Shown here: one piece after another, positions 33,886-43,217 of the stretch
Layout of the letters: each line of letters begins with the position of its first letter
How positions within the stretch are numbered: position 1 is the first letter of the stretch
NCBI GenBank assembly: GCA_045611845.1
Contig: JAZKXZ010000001.1
Span: 41,523 to 105,522 of the forward strand
Reading direction: 5' to 3'
DNA: 64,000 nt
DNA from: Enterocola sp045611845
GTDB taxonomy: Bacteria > Bacteroidota > Bacteroidia > Bacteroidales > Paludibacteraceae
Made by a program: the position numbers and the translations under genes
The notes under the pieces: model-generated
Seen by the model: only the letters and a program-made list of their open reading frames with translations
The model's database searches: none
What the model was told of the DNA's origin: nothing

Positions 33886-35033
33886 GAAACTACATAATCT
33901 TTTTATTATCATTAATACTACTTTCTAGCTGTGCGGAAGATCCAGGAGCATACAAAGTAGAAGAAGAACTAGACATATATGCTCAACGATTCTTTACCTA
34001 CGCAAAAGATTATGGTTACAACTTCGACGACAAAGGGCTCATTATGAGATTCTCAAATTTAGGTGGTCATAGAGCCGGAACTTGCTATATAAATAAAATT
34101 CCAATCGAAATAGAAATAGACAGTATATATTGGAAAGGACTTACAAAAAGTTATCTTGCAGACGACCGCAAAGAACTAGTTGTATTCCATGAAATGGGAC
34201 ATGGTTTCCTACGACGCGATCACTTTAATAATGTTCTTAAAAACAACGACTGGCAAAGTATGATGTGCGGAGGCGAGCTTCCAAATAAAAGAGGAAGCAA
34301 CATCAATTACAGAGGAATGAGAAAAGAATATTATATAAAGGAATTATTTACTCAAACCACTGAAGCACCAGAATGGAGCACTTTTATTCCAAACTTTTCT
34401 GGTATATTCCAATATTTACATTACCAATTAGATATTAAAGATCCACAATTCCCTCTCATAAAACAAGATAATTTTTATAGTAGAATTGAAAATGGAGAGT
34501 TCGTAGCCACTTCATACAAAGGCAATCATGCTTTGCCTTTTTCTAGTTTAGTTAACACTCTAGATGATCTTTGCATAGAAGCTAACATTAAAGTTGTTCC
34601 TAACGAAGCAAATGTAACAGCATTAGCTGGTATGTTTTTTGGAGAAGCAGACACAGATAAAGATGGTGCCAATATACACTATATATCACTAGATGGAGAA
34701 CAACATATTCTTATAGGAGAAACCATATGCGGATTCCCATTTATAGACCTATACAATGCAGAATATAATTTGAGTGACTATACCAAAATTAAGATATACA
34801 AACAAGGCGAATTTGTATACTACTATATCAACGATGCATTTGTATATTATAATGATATATCAGACCTAGTACAAGGAGGCGAAGACACTGGTTTGATGAT
34901 ATATGCAGGAAATACTGTTTACGTTAAAGACTTTAAAATATACCTAGATACTCCTAGCAATAGATCGTATAAAAAAATGGTTCCTCAACTATATGAAATT
35001 GAGAAACCAGATATAGATAATAGAGAATTTTAA
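33882..35033 (+). CDS. Lipoprotein with metalloprotease-like HExGH motif and LamG-like C-terminal region
   Basis: 383 residues. A lipobox (LLSSC, Cys17) marks it as a lipoprotein. The N-terminal half has VVFHEMGHGFLRRDH: His103, Glu104 and His107 are a zinc HExxH, with Asp113 or His114 in the place of a third ligand. The C-terminal half, ending in YIYYIND-like and YVKDFKIYLD strands, looks like a concanavalin/LamG-type beta sandwich. Its start overlaps the murA stop (ATGA). Protease activity and substrate are inferred. Confidence 0.7.
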   Translation: MRNYIIFLLSLILLSSCAEDPGAYKVEEELDIYAQRFFTYAKDYGYNFDDKGLIMRFSNLGGHRAGTCYINKIPIEIEIDSIYWKGLTKSYLADDRKELVVFHEMGHGFLRRDHFNNVLKNNDWQSMMCGGELPNKRGSNINYRGMRKEYYIKELFTQTTEAPEWSTFIPNFSGIFQYLHYQLDIKDPQFPLIKQDNFYSRIENGEFVATSYKGNHALPFSSLVNTLDDLCIEANIKVVPNEANVTALAGMFFGEADTDKDGANIHYISLDGEQHILIGETICGFPFIDLYNAEYNLSDYTKIKIYKQGEFVYYYINDAFVYYNDISDLVQGGEDTGLMIYAGNTVYVKDFKIYLDTPSNRSYKKMVPQLYEIEKPDIDNREF

Positions 35034-35600
35034 TTATCTAAGACCCTTAAGTACAAATTTTGCTATATGGTCGCGTCTACTTTTCATTTTTCCTGAAAGG
35101 TGTCGTCTGTTGTATGGAGATTCTAGACCTTTCACTGCGTAGAAAATCATAAGAGTAGCAGTTTCAATGCTTTCTATCGAGAAAGAACCTCTTTCCACAC
35201 CATCTGTAAGAATTTCGCGAAGCATCTTTATTTCCATTAAGTCTGTGCTTCGGCGAGCGATTTCCATAGCTTTAATATCACTAAAAAAGTCGGCACGCAG
35301 AGTACCATTGTTTCTTACAATATCGTTGATGGTATCTAGGTGAATATAGATAAACTCTATGATTTTCTGATCAGGAGTGAGTGCAGAATGTAGCACAGAC
35401 TCTAGTTTAGATATTAATGTAGAAAGTTCTTGTTCTACCACTGCATTGTACACATCTTCTTTAGATTTAAAGTAAGTATACAAAGTTCTTCTGCCTTTGT
35501 TTGACTCTTCGGCAATGTCATTCATAGTGGCTTGTTGCACGCCGATGCGAGCAAATACCTTTCTAGCAGATTCTATTAAAAGCGCCTTCGTTTTTTGCAT
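35034..35600 (-). CDS. TetR/AcrR-family transcriptional regulator
   Basis: 188 residues. The N-terminal helix-turn-helix is typical: ARKVFARIGVQQATMNDIAEESNKGRRTLYTYFKSKEDVYNAVV (about 12-55). The C-terminal helical ligand domain is variable. It is convergent with the lipoprotein gene (stop codons touch) and divergent from tilS. Its targets are not evident. Confidence 0.92.
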   Translation of the reverse strand: MQKTKALLIESARKVFARIGVQQATMNDIAEESNKGRRTLYTYFKSKEDVYNAVVEQELSTLISKLESVLHSALTPDQKIIEFIYIHLDTINDIVRNNGTLRADFFSDIKAMEIARRSTDLMEIKMLREILTDGVERGSFSIESIETATLMIFYAVKGLESPYNRRHLSGKMKSRRDHIAKFVLKGLR

Positions 35601-35714
35601 ACTTAGTTTGTATTTTTTTGCACAAATAAGTGGTTTTGTGCAAAAATATAATATAATTTCTTTTTAATCAAGTTTTTAAGCAAAAAAAATAATTTAAAAT
35701 ATTATTTTTGCAGT

Positions 35715-36650
35715 ATGAAAAACAAAATTCTCACATATATCAATAAAGAAAGCCTACTAAAAAGAGGAGAAAAAGTAATTGTTACTTGTAGTGGTGGAGC
35801 AGATTCTATTTTCCTACTTCATATATTAAATAAGTTGGGATTCGACTGTGTGGTGGCGCATTGCAACTTTCACTTAAGAGGCGAAGAATCTGATAGAGAC
35901 GAAAAATTTGTGAGAGAATTTTGTGAAAAAGAAAACCTAACACTTCTGGTAAAGCATTTCGACACCAAAAAGTATGCAGCAGAGAATAAACTCTCTATAG
36001 AAATGGCTGCTCGCGAGCTTAGATATACTTGGTTTGAGAAGGTGAGAGAGGAACACAATGCGCAAGCCATTGCAGTGGCACACCATAGCGATGACTCTAT
36101 CGAAACCATTCTACTTAATATGCTTCGTGGCACAGGATTGAGGGGCATTTGTGGCATTCGTCCGCGCAACGAATTTGTGGTGCGTCCGCTTCTTTGTGTA
36201 AACAGAAAAGAAATTGAAGACTATCTTTCTGAGCAAGGTATTGGCTATATCACCGATTCCACAAATCTTGAAAACGAATATACTCGCAACAAGATTAGAA
36301 ATATTGTAATGCCTATTTTAAGGGAGATAAATCCACAAATCGACTCTGTAATGCTTAGTAATGCAGAAAACTTTGCTGCAGCAGAAAGTATTTATAAAGG
36401 TGTAATAGAAAAAGAAAAATCATCTGCCGTGAGTGCAACAGATGATTCTTATATTGTAGATTTAAAAGTGATTCAGAAATTTTCTGAACCTTTTACTCTT
36501 CTTTATGAGTGCTTAAAAGATTTTTCTTTCCATCCTGCCACCATTAAAACCATGCTCAATGCCGAGGGAAACACCGTCTTTAAAACGGGAAAACACATTG
36601 CGCGCAAAGAGAAAGGAAAACTGATAGTTACTACAGTTAGTGCGTTATAA
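35715..36650 (+). CDS. tilS: tRNA(Ile)-lysidine synthase, short form
   Basis: 311 residues. The N-type ATP pyrophosphatase loop SGGADS is at 26-31, followed by VVAHCNFHLRGEESDRDEKFV, AVAHHSDDSIETILLNMLRGTGLRGI and YTRNKIRNIVMPIL, all family blocks. The modified C34 of tRNA-Ile(CAU) lets it read AUA. It lacks most of the C-terminal domain of the 430-residue proteins and is nearer to the short Aquifex type. A TATTTTTG box ends four bases before the ATG. The 3' end overlaps the convergent lipid kinase by 14 bases. Confidence 0.93.
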   Translation: MKNKILTYINKESLLKRGEKVIVTCSGGADSIFLLHILNKLGFDCVVAHCNFHLRGEESDRDEKFVREFCEKENLTLLVKHFDTKKYAAENKLSIEMAARELRYTWFEKVREEHNAQAIAVAHHSDDSIETILLNMLRGTGLRGICGIRPRNEFVVRPLLCVNRKEIEDYLSEQGIGYITDSTNLENEYTRNKIRNIVMPILREINPQIDSVMLSNAENFAAAESIYKGVIEKEKSSAVSATDDSYIVDLKVIQKFSEPFTLLYECLKDFSFHPATIKTMLNAEGNTVFKTGKHIARKEKGKLIVTTVSAL

Positions 36651-37560
36651 AGTTGATTTGCTTTGGTAGCAACTCCACATTAATCTCATTTGTAAACTCT
36701 TGCAGAATGCCGTCTACCTCTGAAATTATTGGTTTTTCTGATTTTACTTTTATCTTTTTAGCTTTATATAGGTGAACTGAGTTATGCTCTAATAGTCTTC
36801 CTTTAAATAGTAATTTTATTGCCTTAAGAATCTTAGTAAGATTCAAGTTTTCCACAATCATAATATCCAAAAGACCATCATTTGGCTTTGCCTCAGGCGT
36901 TTGTTTAATACCACCTCCGGTATAACAGCCATTGCCCATAGATGCAGTATAACTTAAACCTTTAAAAGTTTCTTTGCCCTCGAACTCATACTCCATCACT
37001 TGCGAACGTTGTTTAAACAAAGTAAGGAAAAGTGCAAGTGTGTATGTCCATGAAGCACCTTTAAAGGTGTGTTGTAGAGAGTTTGTAAGTTCTAGCACTT
37101 TAGCGTCGAAACCAAGTCCGTAGGCATTGATAAAATAACGAGTAACAGCCTTTTCGACTGTATTGTACTCTATTCTACCCACATCCACTTTAACTATCTC
37201 GCCTGTAGCTAAAACATTTATAGATTTATCTATATCTCTGTCTAAATTCCAATATCTACCCCAATCATTTCCTGTGCCAAACGGAATAAGACCAACAGCA
37301 AGTTTAGAAAGGTCTTCACCAGACTTCATTAGGCCGTCTATCACCTCACTAAATGTGCCATCGCCTCCCATTACGGCTAGTCTAGTATGTCCTTTCTTTA
37401 ATATATCTGCAGCAAGTTCTCTGGCATGCCCCACTCTTTCTGTGAAAAAATATTCAAATTTGATGCCTGCTTTGGCAGCTCTTTCATCCATTTTTTTCCA
37501 GAAATTCCTGGTAGAGCGTGTTCCTGCAAACTTGTTTGCTATTAAAGCATAGTTTATCAT
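36637..37560 (-). CDS. YegS/BmrU-family lipid kinase
   Basis: 307 residues. Nucleotide-binding motif RLAVMGGDGTFSEVIDGL (GGDGT) and GLIPFGTGNDWGRYW, then a C-terminal beta domain with SEVDGIL. Same family as the protein at 10129-11001 but clearly diverged. It overlaps the aroC stop by four bases (ATGA), so both are likely one unit. Probably phosphorylates diacylglycerol; not known. Confidence 0.88.
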   Translation of the reverse strand: MINYALIANKFAGTRSTRNFWKKMDERAAKAGIKFEYFFTERVGHARELAADILKKGHTRLAVMGGDGTFSEVIDGLMKSGEDLSKLAVGLIPFGTGNDWGRYWNLDRDIDKSINVLATGEIVKVDVGRIEYNTVEKAVTRYFINAYGLGFDAKVLELTNSLQHTFKGASWTYTLALFLTLFKQRSQVMEYEFEGKETFKGLSYTASMGNGCYTGGGIKQTPEAKPNDGLLDIMIVENLNLTKILKAIKLLFKGRLLEHNSVHLYKAKKIKVKSEKPIISEVDGILQEFTNEINVELLPKQINFITH

Positions 37561-38558
37561 ATTCTAGATGATTTGTTTTGTAAATATGCGTCAGCAAGTA
37601 CCATAGCAGCCATGGCTTCCACAATAGGCACTGCACGAGGAAGCACGCAAGCGTCGTGACGTCCACGCACTGTTAGCATTGTGGCGTTTCCTTCTTTGTC
37701 CACTGTTGGTTGCTCGGTAAGAAGTGTTGCCACAGGTTTGAATGCTACTCTAAAGTAGATATCCTGACCATTTGAAATACCACCTTGTATGCCACCAGAA
37801 TTGTTGGTAAGTGTGGTAATTTTGCCATTTTCAGATGTGAAAATATCGTTTACCTCGGAGCCATATTTTTTAGCCATCTCAAATCCCATGCCATATTCAA
37901 AACCTTTTGCAGCATTGATAGACATCATGGCTGAAGCCAAGTTGGCTTGAAGTTTACCAAATACTGGTTCGCCCCAACCCACTGGCACACCACTTATATT
38001 ACATGTGATAACACCACCCACGGTGTCACCTTTTTCTTTTGCTTTAAGAATTACTTCTTCAATGTTTTCTGTTTCGCCACCTACTTCTGTCATTTTAGCC
38101 ACAATTTCTATATTGAAACCTGCTTGTTTAAGCATAAGTTTGGCAAGCGCACCAGACACCATTCTACAAGCTGTTTCTCTAGCAGAACTTCTACCTCCAC
38201 CTCTGTAGTCTCTAAAACCATACTTTTCGGTATAGGTGTAGTCTGCGTGAGAAGGACGAAATACATCTTTTACATTTGCATAGTCGTTTGAGTGTTGGTT
38301 TGTGTTGTAAATAACAAAACCTATAGGCGTACCAGTAGTTTTTCCTTCAAAAATACCTGAAAGAAACTCCACTTTGTCTGCCTCATTTCTTGAGGTTGTA
38401 AGACTAGACTGACCTGGTCTGCGACGATCTAGTTCACTTTGTACAAACGCCTCATCTACCACCACACCTGCTGGGCAACCATCTATCACACCACCCAAGG
38501 CTCTACCATGAGATTCCCCAAAACAAGTTAGACGAAATATATTTCCAAATGTATTCAT
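37557..38558 (-). CDS. aroC: Chorismate synthase
   Basis: 333 residues. Conserved blocks: FGESHGRALGGVIDGCPAG, RRRPGQSSLTTSRNEAD, GTPIGFVIYNTNQHS, HADYTYTEKYGFRDYRGGGRSSARETA, NNSGGIQGGISNG and VRGRHDACVLPRAVPIVE. Converts EPSP to chorismate using reduced FMN, the last step of the shikimate pathway. Confidence 0.97.
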   Translation of the reverse strand: MNTFGNIFRLTCFGESHGRALGGVIDGCPAGVVVDEAFVQSELDRRRPGQSSLTTSRNEADKVEFLSGIFEGKTTGTPIGFVIYNTNQHSNDYANVKDVFRPSHADYTYTEKYGFRDYRGGGRSSARETACRMVSGALAKLMLKQAGFNIEIVAKMTEVGGETENIEEVILKAKEKGDTVGGVITCNISGVPVGWGEPVFGKLQANLASAMMSINAAKGFEYGMGFEMAKKYGSEVNDIFTSENGKITTLTNNSGGIQGGISNGQDIYFRVAFKPVATLLTEQPTVDKEGNATMLTVRGRHDACVLPRAVPIVEAMAAMVLADAYLQNKSSRI

Positions 38559-38577
38559 GATATATTTTTTTATTTAT

Positions 38578-38607
38578 CGAGCCACTACTAAAAAAAGCCA
38601 TGGCTCG
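38578..38607 (-). terminator. Hairpin between slyD-type gene and aroC
   Basis: On the minus strand CGAGCCA (38607-38601) can pair with TGGCTCG (38584-38578); an alternative small stem AGCCATGGCT is followed directly by seven U. The second looks like a weak terminator of the isomerase gene. Confidence 0.4.
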
Positions 38608-38621
38608 CTGTAATATTAAAA

Positions 38622-39167
38622 TTATTCGCAAGAGCAGTCGCAAGAGCAAGAAGAGCAGCTACCTTCTGAGCAACCACCACCGCAACCAGAGCATGCTGGA
38701 GCCATTGCGTTAGCGATTTCCTCGTCAGATGCTTCGCGTTTGATTAAAACTTTACCCACGAAGTGAAGATTTTCACCTGCTAGAGGGTGATTTAGGTCTA
38801 CTTTTACAGTTTTTTCGTCAGAAGAAACCACAGAACCATTGAAACGGTTGCCTTCGCTATCAAGAAGTGGAAGCACGTTACCTTCTACAAATAGTTCTTC
38901 GTCGATTTTACCATCTACCATGAAGATTTCTTTTTCTAGTGTAACAACTGCTTCATCGTCGTATTCACCGTATGCTTCTTCTGTTGGAATAGTAAAGTCG
39001 AAAGTTGCGTTAAGCTCGGTAGCTAAGATTTCGTTTTCGAAACGTTCTAGAGCCATACCTACACCAGAATAGAATGTGAAAGGTTGATTTTCTGTTGCTT
39101 TTTCCATTAGTTCTTCTGGTTCACCACAAAATAAGTCGTAACTTACTGCAATATACATCTTTTTCAT
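38622..39167 (-). CDS. FKBP-type peptidyl-prolyl isomerase, SlyD-like
   Basis: 181 residues: split FKBP domain (about 1-70 and 120-150: FYSGVGMALERFENEILATELNATFDFTIPTEEAYGEYDDEAV, DLNHPLAGENLHFVGKVL) with the inserted IF chaperone domain between, then a C-terminal Cys-rich tail (CGGGCSEGSCSSCSCDC) that should bind metal as in SlyD, where the tail is His-rich. Assists protein folding and perhaps nickel or copper handling. Confidence 0.92.
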   Translation of the reverse strand: MKKMYIAVSYDLFCGEPEELMEKATENQPFTFYSGVGMALERFENEILATELNATFDFTIPTEEAYGEYDDEAVVTLEKEIFMVDGKIDEELFVEGNVLPLLDSEGNRFNGSVVSSDEKTVKVDLNHPLAGENLHFVGKVLIKREASDEEIANAMAPACSGCGGGCSEGSCSSCSCDCSCE

Positions 39168-39205
39168 AATAATATAAATTAGTTTGTTGTTATTATATTA
39201 AAATC

Positions 39206-39277
39206 TTTTGAGCCTCGCATTCGCTCGCTCAAAAATCTCCTCCTCGCTCAGCAATGATTAAGCAAGCTTATCATTGC
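39206..39277 (-). repeat. Two hairpins with REP-like sequence after lptD
   Basis: TTTTGAGC (39206-39213) pairs with GCTCAAAA (39227-39234), and GCAATGAT (39251-39258) with ATCATTGC (39270-39277). The flanks contain related GAGCGAGCGAATGC and GAACGAGTGAATGC strings. One of the hairpins probably serves as the lptD terminator. The gap 39168-39290 has no gene. Confidence 0.5.
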
Positions 39278-39290
39278 ATTCACTCGTTCG

Positions 39291-41906
39291 TCAATACCAA
39301 TTAATTAAATTACTTGTGTCACTTTCTTTTTCGTATTTCAAATCTTTAAGCATTGTTGATTTCACACCAATCATAAAGTCGTATGTTTTGTATTTGCCGA
39401 TAGGCACAAAACTAATAGACATTTGCCAACAGTGCAAATCTTTTGCTATAGAACAGTTCATATAGTTCCAAGAATTGTTGGTTATATCATAGTATGTTGA
39501 AAAACTTGCCGACCATGTTGGTGTAAACTTAATATTACCAGAAATGCTCAAGTTGTGGGTAAGTTTTCTATCATACTCCATTATTTCTGGATTAAATTTG
39601 TCGTAGCCGTATCTTATACTATAATTTAGAGTAAGACTCCATGGCACTTTAAATTCTTGATAACCAAGTTCTTTATCTGTTTTTTCTATAATTCTTCCAC
39701 TCTTATTATCTTCAAGTGGGCTCAATCCGTCTATAGTATTTTCAAGTTCTGAAGTGTATGCTTCTTCTTTTGGTTTTTCCACCTTCTTGTCTTTTCGCTT
39801 AAAGGTAGCATTAGAGAATGTGTAACCAAACGAAGTACCTGTGCTCATAAGTCTAAATAGCACTTTATTCTTCTCAAATTGTGATACATTCACTTTTACT
39901 GGATTGCCAAAACTATTTAATTGATATGTATATGGGTCGAATATCATATCCAAATTGAGGCTAAACTTATCTAAGAATTTCAACCTTAGGTTTGCATTCA
40001 CATTTGACCAATTGAGTGAGTCTGCCACAAAGTTGTACGACGTACCAAAACTAAAGTTATCAATAATAGTTATTTTTTTACCTGTATCAGTGGTATCTTT
40101 CGCCCCCCAATATTTCATTTCTAAGTTATTGGCTACACTAAAGGATATTGCCGCAGCCCGTCCTCTACTTGGTGAGCCTCCATAAACGCCAGATGCATAT
40201 CTGTCATAATATACGGTTTGTGTAGTGCCATCGCTAGCAGGACGTTCGTACGAGCCCCAATAACCCCATCTCTCGTGTCCAAAATCTGGATTATACGAGA
40301 AACTTACAGATGGAACCAACTTATGTCTAAAGACAGGTAGTCTCTTACCATTTTTCCCTTTCAGTGTATAAAAACCAAACAACTGAGTTTGGAATCCTAC
40401 AGAAACATTTGCTTGGTAAATATTATAGAAACCATACGTTGTATCTCTTGCCACTGCACCATCTACTCCACCTTCCCATCTTTGGTCTATTCTTTGGAAG
40501 TACCATTTCAAGTTGTTATTCATTGAAATGTTCATATTTAGGTACTTAAACAAAGTAAATGAAGCAGAGATTGGTAATGTATGTTTCATACCCACCTTCC
40601 AATCGCGAAGATATTGCATATCTTTAAATTCACTTTCCTTGGCAGTGGTACTATTTGTAAGAGCCATATTATAGGTAAGTGCAATCTTTTCATACCATTT
40701 TGCTTTACCTATAGGTTTTTTCCTCTTGAAAGGATATTGTCTACTCATACTTAAACTAAGTGATGGTAGTTGTAAGTTTATAGTAGAGTCTGATGTTCTT
40801 TGGTTCACATACATACTCATAGACAGTGTAAACGGACTCTCAGGAAATCTCTGAGTAAGAGTCACAGTAGAACTTTTAGTATTCTGAGAAAGCACAGATG
40901 GATTGTAATAACTATCCACGTCGTTTTGTGCATAACTAGATGTAGAAAAGTTTACACTGGCAGAGAATGTTGTATATGGACTACTTTTAGGGTCTTGAGT
41001 ATGCGACCAAAGAATCCTAAAGTTGTTTGTCTTTTTATACGAAGGTGTATATTTCTCGCCAGAAACATTGCTAATATAACTCAAGTTGAACTTACCACTA
41101 AATTTGTATCTCCACTTATAACTTGATGCCAATGCTAGCCCCCACGAGCCTTTTGAATAAATATCAGACGTAATTGCTAAGTCGATGTAGTCACAAATGG
41201 CAAAATAATAGCCTAAGCCTTTGGCATAAAAACCTCTATTAAGTTCATCACCCAATGTTGGAAACAAAATACCTGAAGAATATGTTTGATTCACAGGGAA
41301 ATATCCAAAAGGAAGTGCAAGAGGTGTTGGTAAATCCTCAATAACCATATACGCAGGACCAGAAACAATATATTTGCCTTGTTTCATTTTTGCCTTTGTT
41401 AAAGCAAAATAGAAGTGTGGGTGTTCGTGGTTGTCACATGTTGTATATTTACCATTTTGCAAACAATAAACATCTTCATCCACCTTCTTGGTCTTTTCTG
41501 CTTGCACATAGCCTTCGCCTTGTTCTGTAACAGTACCATATACAAAACCTTTTTTAGTTTTAATATGATACTTCATAGATTTAGACTCTATCACTTCCGA
41601 ACCGTCTTTAAACACAGGAGTACCAACATATTTACCTGTAGAATCCATTACACCAGAGGCATAAACTATATTACTATCCAAACTTAGTCTAATATAGTCT
41701 GCCTTAAGTTCCATACTCTGATACTTAACCACAGCATCGCCATATAGAATAGCAACATTGCTACCAACCATTATAATAGAGTCTTTTGCGCTATAGGTAA
41801 TATCTGATTCTATGGCATTAGAAGATTTCTTCTGCTGCGCAAATATCGAAGTTGATACAGAGCAAACTAGAAGCAGTAAGATTATATGTAAATATTTTCT
41901 AAACAG
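39291..41906 (-). CDS. lptD: LPS assembly outer-membrane protein LptD (non-AUG start)
   Basis: About 871 residues. The frame from ATG 41771 lacks a signal peptide, but it stays open upstream and reads LFRKYLHIILLLLVC then SVSTSIFAQ, a clear signal peptide; there is no ATG, GTG or TTG before the stop codon at about 41915, so the start is probably CTG 41906 or another unusual codon. The mature protein has the OstA-like N-terminal domain and a long outer-membrane beta-barrel (YSKGSWGLALASSYKWRYKFSG...). It inserts LPS in the outer leaflet. TAAATTTG at 41946-41939 is its probable -7 box. Confidence 0.85.
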   Translation of the reverse strand: MFRKYLHIILLLLVCSVSTSIFAQQKKSSNAIESDITYSAKDSIIMVGSNVAILYGDAVVKYQSMELKADYIRLSLDSNIVYASGVMDSTGKYVGTPVFKDGSEVIESKSMKYHIKTKKGFVYGTVTEQGEGYVQAEKTKKVDEDVYCLQNGKYTTCDNHEHPHFYFALTKAKMKQGKYIVSGPAYMVIEDLPTPLALPFGYFPVNQTYSSGILFPTLGDELNRGFYAKGLGYYFAICDYIDLAITSDIYSKGSWGLALASSYKWRYKFSGKFNLSYISNVSGEKYTPSYKKTNNFRILWSHTQDPKSSPYTTFSASVNFSTSSYAQNDVDSYYNPSVLSQNTKSSTVTLTQRFPESPFTLSMSMYVNQRTSDSTINLQLPSLSLSMSRQYPFKRKKPIGKAKWYEKIALTYNMALTNSTTAKESEFKDMQYLRDWKVGMKHTLPISASFTLFKYLNMNISMNNNLKWYFQRIDQRWEGGVDGAVARDTTYGFYNIYQANVSVGFQTQLFGFYTLKGKNGKRLPVFRHKLVPSVSFSYNPDFGHERWGYWGSYERPASDGTTQTVYYDRYASGVYGGSPSRGRAAAISFSVANNLEMKYWGAKDTTDTGKKITIIDNFSFGTSYNFVADSLNWSNVNANLRLKFLDKFSLNLDMIFDPYTYQLNSFGNPVKVNVSQFEKNKVLFRLMSTGTSFGYTFSNATFKRKDKKVEKPKEEAYTSELENTIDGLSPLEDNKSGRIIEKTDKELGYQEFKVPWSLTLNYSIRYGYDKFNPEIMEYDRKLTHNLSISGNIKFTPTWSASFSTYYDITNNSWNYMNCSIAKDLHCWQMSISFVPIGKYKTYDFMIGVKSTMLKDLKYEKESDTSNLINWY

Positions 41907-41938
41907 AGTCTTTTCTTATTTATGTATATAATAAGGTG

Positions 41939-41946
41939 CAAATTTA
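41939..41946 (-). promoter_or_regulatory. -7 box of lptD
   Basis: TAAATTTG on the minus strand fits TAnnTTTG and lies 33 bases before the CTG at 41906, so the signal-peptide codons would be inside the transcript. The intergenic space is shared with the divergent amidase gene (TACTTTTG at 42032-42039). Confidence 0.5.
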
Positions 41947-42061
41947 CTATTTTTAAGTGAAGTATAAAAAAGATAATTGTGATTTTATATATTTTTAAAG
42001 ACTTATTTTTAATCTTTTGGCAAAAAATAACTACTTTTGCAACGTGAAATATTATATTATT

Positions 42062-43216
42062 ATGAAAAAAATATATACTATTCTCCTTTTTCTAGGATTT
42101 TTACTACCTACGTATGCTTTTACTGTAGTTTTGGACGCTGGTCACGGTGGTCACGACGCTGGTGCTGTAGGAAGTTTTTCTAAAGAAAAAAACATAAACC
42201 TACGCTACACTCTACTTGTAGGTGATATGATTAAAAAGAACATTCCAGACGCTAAAGTTATTTATACACGCGACAAAGACGTTTTTGTCGACCTAAACGA
42301 ACGTGCTCGCATAGCAAATAGAAATAAAGCAGACCTTTTTGTTTCTATCCACACCAATTCTTCTAAAAATACTAAAGCAAATGGTATGGAAACATTTACC
42401 CTAGGGGTATCTAGAAGCAAAGAAAATATGGAAGTTGCTATGCTAGAAAACTCCGTAATTAAACTAGAAGAAGATTACGAAACAAAATACGAAGGTTTCG
42501 ACCCAAACTCTGTAGATTCATACATTATGTTTGAATTTATGAAAGATCAATACACCGACAGAAGTATTACTTGTGCCGATTTCATTCAAACAAAAATGAT
42601 AAACACAAGCAAACGCAACGACCGCGGTGTGCGTCAAGCTGGTTTCCTAGTGCTTAGAGCCACAGCAATGCCATCTGTACTTGTAGAGCTTGGTTTTATT
42701 TCAAACAAAGACGAAGAAAAATACCTTAACAACAACGAAAATCAAGTAAAACTTGCAACTGCTATCTTCAACGGCATTAAGGAATACAAACACGAACTTG
42801 ACAAGAAAAGCGGGAACTCAAATAGTGAGGAGTTGAAAGCTGAGGTCACTGAGCCTGTCGAAGTGACACAACCAAAGAAAGATTTAGAAGTTAAAGAAGA
42901 AAATAAAGGAGAGTTGACAAAGGAGAAAGAAGAAATAACTGCTAACTCTGAGTACGAGTTTTTCATTCAATATTTAGTTTCTAAAAACAACTATTCTTTA
43001 GACAATGCAGTATTTAAAGGCCATACACCTACAAAGGTTTTAAACGAAAACAACCTTTATAAATACTTAATTGGTCCATTCGACGTAAATACAGTGTTTA
43101 CAAAACGCAATGAAATTACAAAAAACTTCCCAGATGCGTTTATAGTAGCGTATAAAGAAGGTAAAAAAGTTTCTACACCAGAAGCTATTCAAGAAGCAAA
43201 AGACAAACTTAAATAA
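42062..43216 (+). CDS. N-acetylmuramoyl-L-alanine amidase with SPOR-like C-terminal domain
   Basis: 384 residues from ATG 42062; the longer frame covers the promoter. Signal peptide (about 1-18), Amidase_3 zinc domain (about 19-240: VVLDAGHGGHDAGAVG, VFVDLNERARIANRNKADLFVSIHTNSS, SVLVELGFISNKDEE with the catalytic Glu), a charged linker (about 260-300) and a SPOR-like region (FFIQYLVSKNNYSLDNAVF...YKYLIGPFD). Splits peptidoglycan crosslinks during division in the periplasm. One base before the MCE gene. Confidence 0.93.
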   Translation: MKKIYTILLFLGFLLPTYAFTVVLDAGHGGHDAGAVGSFSKEKNINLRYTLLVGDMIKKNIPDAKVIYTRDKDVFVDLNERARIANRNKADLFVSIHTNSSKNTKANGMETFTLGVSRSKENMEVAMLENSVIKLEEDYETKYEGFDPNSVDSYIMFEFMKDQYTDRSITCADFIQTKMINTSKRNDRGVRQAGFLVLRATAMPSVLVELGFISNKDEEKYLNNNENQVKLATAIFNGIKEYKHELDKKSGNSNSEELKAEVTEPVEVTQPKKDLEVKEENKGELTKEKEEITANSEYEFFIQYLVSKNNYSLDNAVFKGHTPTKVLNENNLYKYLIGPFDVNTVFTKRNEITKNFPDAFIVAYKEGKKVSTPEAIQEAKDKLK

Positions 43217-43217
43217 T

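Noticed and set aside
36637..36660. Frameshift in tilS explaining the short protein
   Set aside because: The downstream bases code for the convergent lipid kinase; short TilS forms are known.
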